Source: Calditrichota bacterium (GTDB lineage Bacteria; Calditrichota; Calditrichia; RBG-13-44-9; J042). From it: DNA of 64,000 bases. Shown piece by piece: positions 1 to 8,506 of the stretch. The position numbers were made by a program, and so were the translations under genes. Positions within the stretch are counted from its first letter, which is position 1. Each line of letters begins with the position of its first letter. Where the stretch lies: positions 1 through 64,000 of the forward strand of contig JAADJD010000004.1 of NCBI GenBank assembly GCA_013150955.1, read 5' to 3'. The notes beneath the pieces were generated by a model, which had not been told where the DNA came from, made no database searches, and saw nothing but the letters and a program-made list of their open reading frames with translations.

Positions 1-2
1 GG

Positions 3-638
3 ATTACGTTTTCTCTGACTTCAGAAGAATCACAGGAGCGTCGGGTGGAAAGCATTCCCCTGTCCAGAGATCAGTTTCCCTTTTCCGTGATCCTGCAGTG
101 GGAAGTGGAGGGATTGAGGGTCGATCTCCAGACACTGTCTTTTGTAGGGGATGAGCCGGTGGTCCAAGTTCAATTGGTCGAATCCTCCGGGGGAAGCGTG
201 GTGGAAGTATTGAGGGAATTTTTATTAAGCGAGATCACCACGTTTTTAGCCCATCGCCGCTATAGCGACACCCTTTGGGTCGACATTCCCTTGCGGCCGG
301 ATGTCACCTATCGTCTTCGGCTTCAGCCGGGATCGGCGGTAAATGCTTCCGCAATTAAGCTGACCCGTATTTACCGGGTGGATGCATCGGAGGAACAAAG
401 TCTCCCGGCCACGCCATTTTCCGTTCAGCAACCGGTTGAGGTGCCCTCGGTATTTGCCCTTCATCCCAATTACCCCAACCCCTTCAATCCGATAACCACC
501 ATTGCTTTTTCCCTTCCGGTGCGCAGTCGGGTGCGGCTGCAGGTGTTCGATGTGCTGGGTCGGGAGGTGGCCCGGCTGGTGGATGGGGTGAAGGCCGCCG
601 GGAGGTGTTTGAGGCGAAGCGGAAGATGCTGCTGGTAA
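3..638 (+). CDS. C-terminal part of a secreted protein with a damaged Por/T9SS-type sorting domain
   Basis: The reading frame is open from base 3 with no stop, so the true start lies left of the window. The visible part has beta-rich sequence and then the hallmark of a type-A C-terminal sorting domain: the YPNPFNP motif near base 470, followed by TTIAFSLP and VRLQVFDVLGREVARLVDG. In FCB bacteria this domain sends proteins through the Por/type IX route to the cell surface. Such domains normally close with a strand ending in RKMLLVK. Here the frame runs out as a Cys/Arg-rich tail, while another frame of the same DNA (about 610-643) reads EVFEA directly joined to KRKMLLVK and a stop. This suggests an internal deletion of roughly 25 codons plus a frameshift, or an assembly error. 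The function of the passenger is not recognisable. Confidence 0.6.
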   Translation: MTFSLTSEESQERRVESIPLSRDQFPFSVILQWEVEGLRVDLQTLSFVGDEPVVQVQLVESSGGSVVEVLREFLLSEITTFLAHRRYSDTLWVDIPLRPDVTYRLRLQPGSAVNASAIKLTRIYRVDASEEQSLPATPFSVQQPVEVPSVFALHPNYPNPFNPITTIAFSLPVRSRVRLQVFDVLGREVARLVDGVKAAGRCLRRSGRCCW

Positions 639-650
639 AGTGAATTGGGG

Positions 651-690
651 ATTGGAGGATTGGAAAATTGGAAGATTGGAAAATTGGAAC
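651..690. repeat. Five tandem octamers ATTGGARR
   Basis: Five consecutive 8-base units read ATTGGAGG, ATTGGAAA, ATTGGAAG, ATTGGAAA and ATTGGAAC, preceded by a 7-base unit at 644-650. They start 8 bases after the out-of-frame TGA of the sorting-domain gene. No function is evident. Confidence 0.7.
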
Positions 691-701
691 ACTGGGAGCA
701 C

Positions 702-746
702 CGACGTTTCCCCGGTGGTGAAAGCTGCCGGGGAAACGTCGTTTAT
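702..746 (+). terminator. Strong hairpin, probable terminator of the first gene
   Basis: A perfect 14-bp stem (702-715 with 728-741) encloses a 12-base loop and is followed by TTTATT. It lies about 60 bases after the stop of the sorting-domain gene. The stem is GC-rich and convincing; the T-tract is short, so intrinsic termination is likely but unproven. Confidence 0.6.
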
Positions 747-791
747 TGGCGATTGGGTGATGTGTAATGCAGGAAATTGAGATGTTGATCC

Positions 792-1003
792 AAGATTATG
801 TTTTAGACCTCGAATGACACGAATGAACACGAATAAACCCAGATTATGCATTAAAACCACGAATTACACGAATGAACACAAATAAAACCAATAAAATGAA
901 TTGGATTATGTCTGGATGAAAATGTGTTCCAGGGTTTATTCGCGATTTTGTAGACATTTTTGGATTCATTCGCATGATTTGCGGTTTGATGCTTTATGAG
1001 GGG
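792..1003 (+). repeat. Dispersed TIR element, copy A, preceded by a half-copy
   Basis: The full copy spans about 838-1003. It starts CCCAGATTATGCATTAAAACC and contains ACACGAATGAACACAAATAA, the core TGTCTGGATGAAAATGTGTT, and a right arm whose reverse complement resembles the left arm. Bases 792-837 are a second left arm, cut off at the AATAAA that precedes the full copy. Together with the terminator hairpin and the octamers this accounts for the gene-free stretch 644-1148. Confidence 0.8.
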
Positions 1004-1105
1004 CAAGCGAATGACCTTCCGGCACAAAGTATCTGCTGAAAGTGTGGCCAGGAGGATTGCTCATTTATAGGGAATTTCCCCATTCCAGGTGAGTCATTAG
1101 AACGT

Positions 1106-1137
1106 CCGGGTGTCGGGATTCTTATCCCGACACCCGG
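1106..1137 (-). terminator. Hairpin downstream of acyl-CoA dehydrogenase
   Basis: A perfect 14-bp stem (1106-1119 with 1124-1137) closes on a TCTT tetraloop, 11 bases past the stop of the minus-strand dehydrogenase gene. There is no clear T-run on the minus strand, so it may act as an RNA 3' end stabiliser as well as a terminator. Confidence 0.6.
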
Positions 1138-1148
1138 CATGTAAGTGG

Positions 1149-2306
1149 TCACTTCTGGAAAAGTAAATACTTCGCAATCGTCTGCAGTTGCATGTTGGAT
1201 GTGCCTTCGTAGATCTGGCCAATCTTGGCATCGCGATAAAATTTTTCGATGGGATATTCCTTGGTGTACCCGTAGGCGCCAAAGATTTCCAGCATGCGGG
1301 AGGTAACTTTTTCGGCATTCACGGACGAGAACCATTTGGCCATGGCGGCTTCTTTGAGGAAGACCTTGCCTGCATCCTTCAATCGGGCGGCGTTGTAGAC
1401 CAGCGTTCGGGAGGCTTCCAGCAGGGTGGCGGCTTCGGCGATCTGGAATTGAATGGCCTGAAATTGCACAATCGGTTTCCCGAATTGAACCCGCTCGTGG
1501 GCGTATCTGGATGCCGCCTCGATAGCGCCTTCCATAATGCCAATCATTTGAGCCCCAATGCCAATGCGTCCTTCGTTCAGCGTCTCGATGGCCACCTTGT
1601 AGCCTTTGCCCACTTCTCCCAGCACGTTTTCCTTGGGCACAATGCAGTCATCCAGGATGAGTTCCGTGGTACTGCTGGCCCGAATCCCCAGTTTATTTTC
1701 TTTTTTACCAACAGAGAATCCCTCGAAATCACGTTCCACAATGAATGCCGTTATGCCTTTGTAGCCCAGCTCAGGGTTGATGTTGGCAAAGATCAGGTAA
1801 ATCTCCGCCTCGGCACCGTTGGTGATCCACAGTTTGCGACCATTGAGGACGTAGTGATCGCCTTTGTCCTCGGCGCGGGTTTTCAGGGAAAAGGCGTCGC
1901 TGCCGGATTCGGCTTCGGAGAGGGCATAGGCGCCCAGTTTTTCCTGGGCCAGCTGGGGCAGATATTTCTTCTTGATCGTCTCGTTACCCCAGCGGAGAAT
2001 GGCATTATTTACCAGGGTATTCTGAACGTCCACATAAATGGCTGCCGAGGCATCGATCTTGGCCAGAGCTTCCACCGCCAGAATGCTCATGAAAAAGGAC
2101 GCTCCGGTACCGCCGTATTCTTCCGGAATCTCGATGCCCATGATCCCCAGTTCGAAGAATTGCCGTATCAGATCGGGACTAAATTCGCCTTTCTCATCCA
2201 TTTCGTGAACGTGAGGCGCAATCTGTTCCCGGGCAAATTCTTCCACCATCTCTTTAAACATGGCTTCTTCTTCGGTGAGTTCGGTGATGGGTTGGATATG
2301 GCTCAT
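1149..2306 (-). CDS. Acyl-CoA dehydrogenase
   Basis: The 385-residue protein is a full-length member of the FAD-dependent acyl-CoA dehydrogenase family, which introduces the alpha-beta double bond in acyl-CoA esters during fatty-acid or branched-chain amino-acid catabolism. The N-terminal helical domain, the middle beta domain ([17 protein letters not shown]) and the C-terminal helical domain are all present. The IYEGTSNMQ segment places the likely catalytic base at Glu367. The start is supported by AGGGAG eight bases upstream of ATG. It stands alone with no electron-transfer flavoprotein gene in the window. Substrate chain length cannot be told from sequence by eye. Short/branched-chain (butyryl-CoA-like) enzymes are the closest in appearance. 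Confidence 0.93.
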   Translation of the reverse strand: MSHIQPITELTEEEAMFKEMVEEFAREQIAPHVHEMDEKGEFSPDLIRQFFELGIMGIEIPEEYGGTGASFFMSILAVEALAKIDASAAIYVDVQNTLVNNAILRWGNETIKKKYLPQLAQEKLGAYALSEAESGSDAFSLKTRAEDKGDHYVLNGRKLWITNGAEAEIYLIFANINPELGYKGITAFIVERDFEGFSVGKKENKLGIRASSTTELILDDCIVPKENVLGEVGKGYKVAIETLNEGRIGIGAQMIGIMEGAIEAASRYAHERVQFGKPIVQFQAIQFQIAEAATLLEASRTLVYNAARLKDAGKVFLKEAAMAKWFSSVNAEKVTSRMLEIFGAYGYTKEYPIEKFYRDAKIGQIYEGTSNMQLQTIAKYLLFQK

Positions 2307-2655
2307 GCTGATCTCCCTGTTAATTATTTCACTTATTCACTGACAATTTTTATTCATTATCGACCGCTCAATCGTGCATTCCATGGAAAACGGGAAAGAT
2401 CGGAAACGTGACTGGCTGCGATGGCCCATCCGGGTTCCAGCAATCCGGTGCCGTTGTCAACCAATTTTCTGCAGCATCCCGGGATCATCTTCCCTGCGAA
2501 CGGCGGCTTCCTGATGGATTTTCCTGAATCCCTTATTGCACCGGGATAGCTCCCCGGTTAAATTGCCCCCTGCTGTGGAAGTCACCTTTCCCGGGACTGT
2601 TGATGCCACAGCAAATGTAAAATACATTTTTTTCTTATAATCGCAAGGGAAAATT
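2307..2655. other. Gene-free divergent intergenic region
   Basis: This stretch separates the divergent dehydrogenase and TPR genes and must hold both promoters, but no well-spaced -35/-10 pair stands out. It contains an 8-bp inverted repeat (2571-2578 with 2606-2613) and then an AT-rich 7-bp hairpin with a T-run (2613-2633) just ahead of the TPR gene. TATAAT occurs at 2636-2641 without a matching -35 box and too close to the ribosome site to be used for this gene. Confidence 0.4.
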
Positions 2656-3573
2656 ATGAAACCAACCGAACGGGAAATTTTGCGTCGTTTGCAGAAAGCC
2701 CGCCACGCCTACCTGAATCGCGATTATCAGAAGGCATTACAGGAATACCACTGGGTGGCGGAACAAATTCAGGACGATCCGGATAATTTGCCCATTATCT
2801 GGATTGAGATTGGCTGGAGTTATTATTACAACAAGGACTATCCAAAGAGCATCGAATATTTGAAGCGGGCAGTAGATTCCGGCAAATTGCAGGAGCAGCA
2901 AATCTACGATTGCCTGCGCCTGATCGGTTTTGCGTACGGGAGCCTGCAGCAATTTAAGGAGGCACTGGATTATTTAAACCGGGCGCGTGAATTTTCGGTC
3001 AGTGAATCGGATAAACGGTATATCTATTTCGAGCTGGGGAAGATCTACTTTCTGCAGGGGAATATTAAGGAAGCCGAGCCGCATCTGCAAAAAGCATGGG
3101 AACTCTTTCGCATTGAGGAACGCGATTATAAATTGGCCCTGGCCTATTATCTGGGATTTGTTCACTTTTTTAAGCGAGATTTTAACGAGGCGAGGAAATG
3201 TTTTAATCAGATTATTCAAATGGGGGAGACAGACAGGGAGCGGGCGCCGGGCTATTTTGGTCTGGCCCATCTGGCGTACGAGGAAAAGGAATATCCCCTG
3301 TTGATTGATCTCTGCGAAAAAATTGTGCAACTGGATCCGGATTTTTATGACAAAGAAACCCTGGCCTATTTTCTGTGCACCGGATTTATGCATCTGAAAA
3401 TGTGGGACGAGCTGGACGATTTTTTCCAGGAAATGAAAGCAAATTATCCCAACGGGCGGTATCGCATCTCCTATCCCGTATTTGAAAAAGCCCTTCGGAA
3501 CCGTCAGATACCGGAGCCGGAGGATCGCAATCACAATCAAAAAAACGGTAACGCCAAGAACAGGTCGAATTAA
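2656..3573 (+). CDS. Cytoplasmic tetratricopeptide-repeat protein
   Basis: The 305-residue protein consists mostly of TPR-like helical pairs: A-Y-NRDYQKALQEY near residue 20, YYYNKDYPKSIEYLKRAV near 56, FKEALDYLNRA near 100, and further units to about residue 265. It ends in a charged, Asn-rich tail. No signal peptide or membrane segment is visible, so it should be cytoplasmic and act as a protein-protein scaffold. The start has AAGGGA seven bases upstream. The gene is monocistronic between two repeat-containing gaps. Its partner cannot be named. Confidence 0.8.
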   Translation: MKPTEREILRRLQKARHAYLNRDYQKALQEYHWVAEQIQDDPDNLPIIWIEIGWSYYYNKDYPKSIEYLKRAVDSGKLQEQQIYDCLRLIGFAYGSLQQFKEALDYLNRAREFSVSESDKRYIYFELGKIYFLQGNIKEAEPHLQKAWELFRIEERDYKLALAYYLGFVHFFKRDFNEARKCFNQIIQMGETDRERAPGYFGLAHLAYEEKEYPLLIDLCEKIVQLDPDFYDKETLAYFLCTGFMHLKMWDELDDFFQEMKANYPNGRYRISYPVFEKALRNRQIPEPEDRNHNQKNGNAKNRSN

Positions 3574-3684
3574 CCACCGGGCGGAACACACACCTTTTTT
3601 CCTGCCGCGATGTTCATAAAGTCTTTCGCCAAATGATTAAATTAACCCGGATTGAGCATGACCAACCGGCTCATTCGGGATTTA

Positions 3685-3924
3685 AACCCGGATTATGCAT
3701 TGGCCTACGAATGACACGAATGAACACCAACAAAAATAATCCCAGATTAAGCAATAGCCTACGAATGACACGAATTAACACAAATAAAACCAATAAAATA
3801 CATTGAATTGTGTCTGGATGAAAATGTGTTGTCTGGATGAAAATGTGTTCCAGGGTTTATTTGCGATTTTGTAGATATTTTTTGGTTTCATTCGCGTGAT
3901 TCGTGGTTTAACGCTTTATTTAGG
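3685..3924 (+). repeat. Dispersed TIR element, copy B, with half-copy and 19-bp tandem duplication
   Basis: The full copy is about 3741-3924. A half-copy of the left arm (about 3685-3740) precedes it. Inside the core, the 19-base unit TGTCTGGATGAAAATGTGT is exactly duplicated (3811-3829 and 3830-3848). It fills most of the gap between the TPR gene and the HD-GYP gene. Confidence 0.8.
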
Positions 3925-3965
3925 ATAAACTATGCATCCCGGATGACGATAATGAACGTGTAAAT

Positions 3966-5486
3966 ATGACGAAAAAGACGCGTAAACCATCGATGGGAAA
4001 AGACCGCCAACCCCGCGCGCTGATCGTGGATGATGAATACTTCCTGGGTCAGATTCTGGCGCAGGCACTGGAACATGAGAACATTCAGGCGGTTGCGGTT
4101 ACCGATGTGGATTCGGCCATTGAGCGTCTGGGACAATCCCATTTCGACATCGTGATCTCCGATATTTACCTGCCCGGAAAAACCGGTGTCGATTTGTTCC
4201 ATTATGCCCTGCATACTCATCCGGACATTCCATTTATTTTTATGACCGGGAATCCCGACCTGGAAATGGCGGTGGATTTCCTGAAGAAAGGGGGATACGA
4301 TTACATCGTTAAGCCCTTCATGATTCCAGATTTTGTGAAGAAGGTGCGGGAGGTCATCCGGCGGTCACATAAAAGAATCCAGGAAAAATCTCTGGTTGAT
4401 GATTTAAAACAGATTTTGAACAAGCGGCTGGAGGAATTGCGCATTTTCCAGGACGTTATCGAGAGCACTGACGATGGTTTGCTGGTGGTGGATACGGATG
4501 GCATCATCGTAAAATCCAACGCCGGTTTTGAGCAGATGACCGGATTGCGGGATGCGGATTTCCTGCACAAGCCGCTGTCGGTGCTGTCGGAGCAGATCTT
4601 TCCCGCCATTAATTTCGATGAGATCCGCCGATCGGTGGGGGAAACCGGGTTCTGGAAGCAGGAGATTAAAGGAATTCGCCGGAATCAGGAGGAATTGATT
4701 GCCAACCTTTCCTTCTTCCCCATTCGCAACGAAAACGGACGAACATTTGCCTACGCCGCTTTAATTAAGGATGTTACCGATCAACGGCATGTGGAGAAGG
4801 CGCTGATCCAGAGCCTGAAGAAAACTACCCTGGCCCAGGAGGCCATTATTTTTGGGCTGGCCCGACTGGCGGAATACCGCGACCAGGACACCGGCTACCA
4901 CCTGGAGCGGATTCGGAATTATTGTAAAGTGCTGGCCATTGCCCTGGCCGAAGAAGACGATTACAAAGATCAGGTGGATGAAAAATTCATCGATACGCTC
5001 TACCGCACAGCGCCGTTACATGATATCGGAAAAGTTGGCATTCCCGATTACATCCTGTTGAAAAGCGGCAAGCTTTCTCCAGAAGAGTACAAGATTATGC
5101 AGATGCACACGGTCATCGGGTATCACACGCTGCAATCCATCCGTGAACAGTATGGAGAAATGGATTTTCTGGACATGGGGATCGACATCACCTATTGCCA
5201 TCACGAACGTTATGATGGCAGGGGATATCCCCGGGGATTGAAGGGGGATGAGATTCCGCTGTCCGCTCAGATTCTGGCCATTGCCGATGTGTACGATGCC
5301 CTGACCACCCAGCGGGTGTACAAGGATGCCTATTCCCATGACAAATCCCTGAAAATCATGCTGAAAGAACGGGGCAAGCATTTTGATCCCCGCCTGTTCG
5401 ATGTGTTTTTCTCCATTGCCGATGAATTTGATACCATCCGTAAAACCTATCTGGAAAATAAGAGCTTTAATGTGGTGATTGTGTAA
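3966..5486 (+). CDS. Response regulator with PAS and HD-GYP domains (cyclic-di-GMP phosphodiesterase)
   Basis: Three modules are visible. A receiver domain (about 17-140) has Asp22/Asp23, phosphoacceptor Asp66 and Lys116. A PAS domain spans about 155-275. An HD-GYP domain lies at about 300-480, with His352-Asp353 in HDIGKVGIPD, the HHERYDGRGYP segment (GYP at 420-422) and the QILAIADVYDALT helix. HD-GYP domains degrade cyclic-di-GMP in two steps to GMP, so this should be a phosphorylation-controlled phosphodiesterase in the cytoplasm. All key metal and motif residues appear intact. No strong ribosome site precedes the ATG, and no cognate kinase is adjacent. Confidence 0.93.
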   Translation: MTKKTRKPSMGKDRQPRALIVDDEYFLGQILAQALEHENIQAVAVTDVDSAIERLGQSHFDIVISDIYLPGKTGVDLFHYALHTHPDIPFIFMTGNPDLEMAVDFLKKGGYDYIVKPFMIPDFVKKVREVIRRSHKRIQEKSLVDDLKQILNKRLEELRIFQDVIESTDDGLLVVDTDGIIVKSNAGFEQMTGLRDADFLHKPLSVLSEQIFPAINFDEIRRSVGETGFWKQEIKGIRRNQEELIANLSFFPIRNENGRTFAYAALIKDVTDQRHVEKALIQSLKKTTLAQEAIIFGLARLAEYRDQDTGYHLERIRNYCKVLAIALAEEDDYKDQVDEKFIDTLYRTAPLHDIGKVGIPDYILLKSGKLSPEEYKIMQMHTVIGYHTLQSIREQYGEMDFLDMGIDITYCHHERYDGRGYPRGLKGDEIPLSAQILAIADVYDALTTQRVYKDAYSHDKSLKIMLKERGKHFDPRLFDVFFSIADEFDTIRKTYLENKSFNVVIV

Positions 5487-5565
5487 ATCCACCATGGCAA
5501 CGAATTCCAGTTGGAAAATGAATGAACATTCAGGATGCCCGTTCAAAATCCAGCTTCTTGAATGG

Positions 5566-5589
5566 CTGCTAATAGCAGACGAATTTTTT
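5566..5589 (+). terminator. Weak hairpin plus T-run after the HD-GYP gene
   Basis: A 5-bp stem CTGCT/AGCAG with loop AAT is followed, six bases later, by six Ts. It lies between the convergent HD-GYP and mpl genes. The stem is short, so this is a weak call. Confidence 0.3.
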
Positions 5590-5600
5590 ACCGGGTAAAA

Positions 5601-7019
5601 TTATTTTGGTTTGATCGATCCCCTATTCGGTGGTATCACCATTTCTTTCAACCGGGAATACACGCCGCCCAGGTTTCCATTGGTCAGAATGACCAGTAAA
5701 TCCCCCGAACGCAGCGTGTCTTCCAGAACCGGTAAAATATGCTGGTAGTCCTCAATGATGATGGTCGTTTTGCCCAGTTGGGTTAAGTCGTTTTGCAGCT
5801 GGGAAAGCGATAACCGTTCCTCCGGTGGGAAACGTTCCGGACGGTGAAGGGGAGCCACCAGAACGGCATCCGCATGGGAAAGTGCCTCTGCCAGTTCGGT
5901 TTGAAAGATGTTGCGCACCGTGGTGTTGGTACGGGGCTCAAACAGGGCGACCAGTCGCCGGGGATGGTACTTTCGTCTCAGCGCCTCCAGCGTTTCCCGA
6001 ATGGCGGTGGGATGGTGGGCAAAGTCGTCAATCACCAGTGCATTGTGAAAATTGCCCCAGACGTCCATTCGGCGCTTGACACCGCGGAACGTCTCCAGCG
6101 CTTTGCCGATTGCATCGCGGGGTATGCCAACTTCAGCCGCCATCGCGATACAGGCCAGTGCGTTGCGGATTTGAAATTCACCGGGCAGGTGGATTGTAAA
6201 TTCTCCCCAGACTTGCTTCCTGTAGTAAACCTGAAAATGGGAACCATTTTCATCTGCAGAAAGGATCCGGAAGTACCAGTCGTTTTGATCCGACTGACCG
6301 AACGTCTGTAAACGGCTATAGATGGGATCGAGTACAGCACGCACATTTTCGGAATCGCCGTTAGCAACGACCAGTCCACGCGAGGGCATGATACGCAGTA
6401 GCTTCCGGAAATTGTCCTGTATTTCTACCACATCCCGGTAAATATCGGCATGGTCAAATTCGATGTTGTTGATAATCAGGTAAAACGGAAAATAATGAAG
6501 AAATTTTGGCCGTTTATCAAAGAAAGCACTGTCATATTCGTCGCCTTCTAAAACAACAAACTCACTGTCCCGGTAGCGGGCGGAGTATCCGAAATTATGC
6601 GGAATGCCTCCCACCAGAAAGCCAGGATCTTTTCCCGCCACATCCAGGATCCAGGTCATCAACGCCGAGGTGGTGGTTTTCCCGTGCGTACCGGTGATGA
6701 CGATGCTCTTTCGGTTCTGAATGATGTGCTCGCGGATCAATCGCGGCATGCAGGCAATGGGCAATCGCCGGTTTAAAATTTCCTCCACTTCCGGATTGCC
6801 CCGCGTCAGGGCATTGCCTATGACGGCCACATCGAAGGGTGTGTCCAGATGAGCGACATCATACCCCTGCCACACCGGAATGTGCTGCTGCTGGAGAAAA
6901 TCGCTCATGGGGGGATAAATGCCCTGGTCGGTACCCCAGACGTCATGGCCCTTTTGTTTAAGCATGGCAGCCAGGGAAGCCATGGCCGTACCCGCAATGC
7001 CCAGAAAGTAAAACCTCAT
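5601..7019 (-). CDS. mpl: UDP-N-acetylmuramate:L-alanyl-gamma-D-glutamyl-meso-diaminopimelate ligase
   Basis: Mpl joins recovered murein tripeptide to UDP-MurNAc in the cytoplasm, recycling peptidoglycan. The 472-residue protein has the N-terminal Rossmann motif GIAGTAMASLA (MurC-like), the ATP-binding loop GTHGKTTT at 110-117, and EGDEYDSAFFDKRPKF, which is characteristic of Mpl rather than MurC. The NNIEFDHADIY segment and the C-terminal FEPRTNT motif follow. The ATG overlaps the stop of the upstream trmJ-like gene by four bases, indicating translational coupling. Presence of Mpl implies meso-DAP peptidoglycan and thus a Gram-negative-type wall. Confidence 0.93.
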   Translation of the reverse strand: MRFYFLGIAGTAMASLAAMLKQKGHDVWGTDQGIYPPMSDFLQQQHIPVWQGYDVAHLDTPFDVAVIGNALTRGNPEVEEILNRRLPIACMPRLIREHIIQNRKSIVITGTHGKTTTSALMTWILDVAGKDPGFLVGGIPHNFGYSARYRDSEFVVLEGDEYDSAFFDKRPKFLHYFPFYLIINNIEFDHADIYRDVVEIQDNFRKLLRIMPSRGLVVANGDSENVRAVLDPIYSRLQTFGQSDQNDWYFRILSADENGSHFQVYYRKQVWGEFTIHLPGEFQIRNALACIAMAAEVGIPRDAIGKALETFRGVKRRMDVWGNFHNALVIDDFAHHPTAIRETLEALRRKYHPRRLVALFEPRTNTTVRNIFQTELAEALSHADAVLVAPLHRPERFPPEERLSLSQLQNDLTQLGKTTIIIEDYQHILPVLEDTLRSGDLLVILTNGNLGGVYSRLKEMVIPPNRGSIKPK

Positions 7020-7771
7020 GACTTATCTTTCTCCTTCGCTTTTTTCTCCAGCTGATCAATGTAGACGTCAAACGCATGCAGGATTTTGTGCATCAGGCGC
7101 ACATCGCGCACTTCAGGTGGCAGGCGCCCGAACATGCGTTTAAATCGCATCATGAAGCTATCCCAGTCATCCATCGGCTGGAATCCCACCCGTCGTAAGC
7201 TTTGTTGGAGGCGATCGTAAAGGGCGGTCAATTCGGGTTGGGAGGCCAGTCGCCAGCTATAAGATTTTTCGCTCTCCATTTCAAAATTAAACAATTCATA
7301 AGCGTAGACCATGACGGCCTGTGCCAGATTGAGTGAAGGATGGGAGACGGCCGCGGGGATGGTCGAGATGGCGTGGCAATAGGAGATTTCTTCGTTGGTG
7401 AGCCCGGATTGTTCTCGTCCGAAGACCAGGGCGACATGGTGCTCCCGGGAAAGATCGGCAATCTTTGCCGCCAGCTGTTTGGGTGTGTAAAAGGGAAAAT
7501 GGAACTCCCGTTCTCGCTGGGTAGTGGCCACTGCAAAGTGAACGTCTTTCAATGCCGATTGCAGGTCGGGAAAAATTTCCGCCGCCTCCAGGATCTCTTC
7601 GCTGGCATGGGCCATCCAGCGGGCCTGGGGGGCATTGGGATCGGCCGGATTGACCAGCCGCAGGCGGGAAAACCCCATGGTTTTCAGCGCCCGCGCCGCC
7701 GAACCGATGTTGCCCGGATATTGCGGTTCCACCAGGATGAAAATAACATTTTTGCGTTCAATGGATTTCAT
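7016..7771 (-). CDS. trmJ: TrmJ-like SPOUT RNA 2'-O-methyltransferase
   Basis: The 251-residue protein begins with VEPQYPGNIGSAARALKTMGF, the N-terminal signature of the SpoU/TrmH family. It carries FGREQSGLTNEEI and the knot segment PSLNLAQAVMVYAYEL, which bind S-adenosylmethionine. The length and the C-terminal helical extension (to YIDQLEKK) match TrmJ, which methylates the ribose at position 32 of the tRNA anticodon loop. It is the first gene of a two-gene unit with mpl. The link to murein recycling looks like co-transcription rather than shared function. Confidence 0.88.
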   Translation of the reverse strand: MKSIERKNVIFILVEPQYPGNIGSAARALKTMGFSRLRLVNPADPNAPQARWMAHASEEILEAAEIFPDLQSALKDVHFAVATTQREREFHFPFYTPKQLAAKIADLSREHHVALVFGREQSGLTNEEISYCHAISTIPAAVSHPSLNLAQAVMVYAYELFNFEMESEKSYSWRLASQPELTALYDRLQQSLRRVGFQPMDDWDSFMMRFKRMFGRLPPEVRDVRLMHKILHAFDVYIDQLEKKAKEKDKS

Positions 7772-8020
7772 CTTTTGCTCAAAAATTTTTAAATTTTATC
7801 GAACCGAATGAATTCTAAAAGGTTTATATTAAACGATGACTTTTAAACGACGAATATAACAAAGCGAATTTAAATTTACGATCAGGGATATATGTTTTAA
7901 AGCACAAAGTAAAAAGTTGGATAAACGTAAAATTGGCGTGAAATTCGAGACGACTGCTTGAACGATATTTTAAAATGAGAAAATGAAGGTGGCTTTATCG
8001 ATAAGCCCGTTGGTGAACCG

Positions 8021-8203
8021 ATGAAATTCCATATCGTCGTAAAAAAAGTGCGCGATGATTTGTACCTGGCTTCATGCCCCAATTTGAAGGGGTGTCACGT
8101 GCAGGCAACCACAGCGGCGGAAGCGAAGCGATTGATCCAGGTGGCGATTCAGGCACTCATTAAAAGTTATCAACAACATCACGAAAAAGTGGATATTAGA
8201 TAA
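8021..8203 (+). CDS. HicB-like antitoxin candidate
   Basis: The 60-residue protein has the small HicB-type fold: a first strand MKFHIVVKKV, then YLASCPNLKGCHVQATTAAEA and the helix KRLIQVAIQALIKSY. This matches the N-terminal partial RNase-H fold of HicB antitoxins, without the C-terminal DNA-binding domain that longer HicB proteins carry. It ends four bases before the next gene, so the two are probably co-translated. A HicB-fold protein of this size may also be a stand-alone protein of unknown function. Confidence 0.65.
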   Translation: MKFHIVVKKVRDDLYLASCPNLKGCHVQATTAAEAKRLIQVAIQALIKSYQQHHEKVDIR

Positions 8204-8207
8204 AGGA

Positions 8208-8456
8208 ATGGAAACAAAAATTTTGAAAATCGACGAAATCTCCAGGACCCGTTTGTTGAGAGCATTTCGCAAGCTGGGGTTTGTGGAAGATTTCCACACA
8301 AAGGATGTGACGGTTCTTCGACAGATGAATTTCCCCTTCGACCGTCTGGTCATTCCCAATGATCGGGAAATTTCTGTGGAACTGATCAAATTATATTTGA
8401 AGGATTTGAATCTGGACTGGAACGATTTTTACACCAATTTTTTGCTCACGTCCTGA
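8208..8456 (+). CDS. HicA-like toxin candidate lacking the canonical GSHH motif
   Basis: The 82-residue protein resembles the HicA double-stranded-RNA-binding-like fold: LLRAFRKLGF as first helix, a central beta pair (VTVLRQ, RLVIPNDREIS) and the closing helix ELIKLYLKDLNLDWNDF. Classical HicA mRNA interferases have a catalytic His in a GSH(H) motif after the first helix. Here the aligned stretch reads DFHTKDVTVL and I cannot place that residue. It follows the HicB-like gene as expected for a hicBA-ordered module. It could be an active variant, an inactivated toxin, or a relative with another job. Confidence 0.6.
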   Translation: METKILKIDEISRTRLLRAFRKLGFVEDFHTKDVTVLRQMNFPFDRLVIPNDREISVELIKLYLKDLNLDWNDFYTNFLLTS

Positions 8457-8506
8457 GGCGGTTCTCCCCTGATATGGGGTGGGGAAAAGACGGTTACAGA
8501 AGGGGA

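Noticed and set aside
246-860. Small open frames running through the dispersed repeats (also near 33258-33573 and 39220-39812)
   Set aside because: Their translations (FVFIRVIRGL-type) arise from the repeat DNA itself and recur wherever the repeat does; no gene is implied.
1188-2411. Long open frame on the plus strand opposite the acyl-CoA dehydrogenase
   Set aside because: It is the antisense shadow of a clear full-length enzyme, has Phe/Gly/His-rich low-information sequence and no ribosome site.
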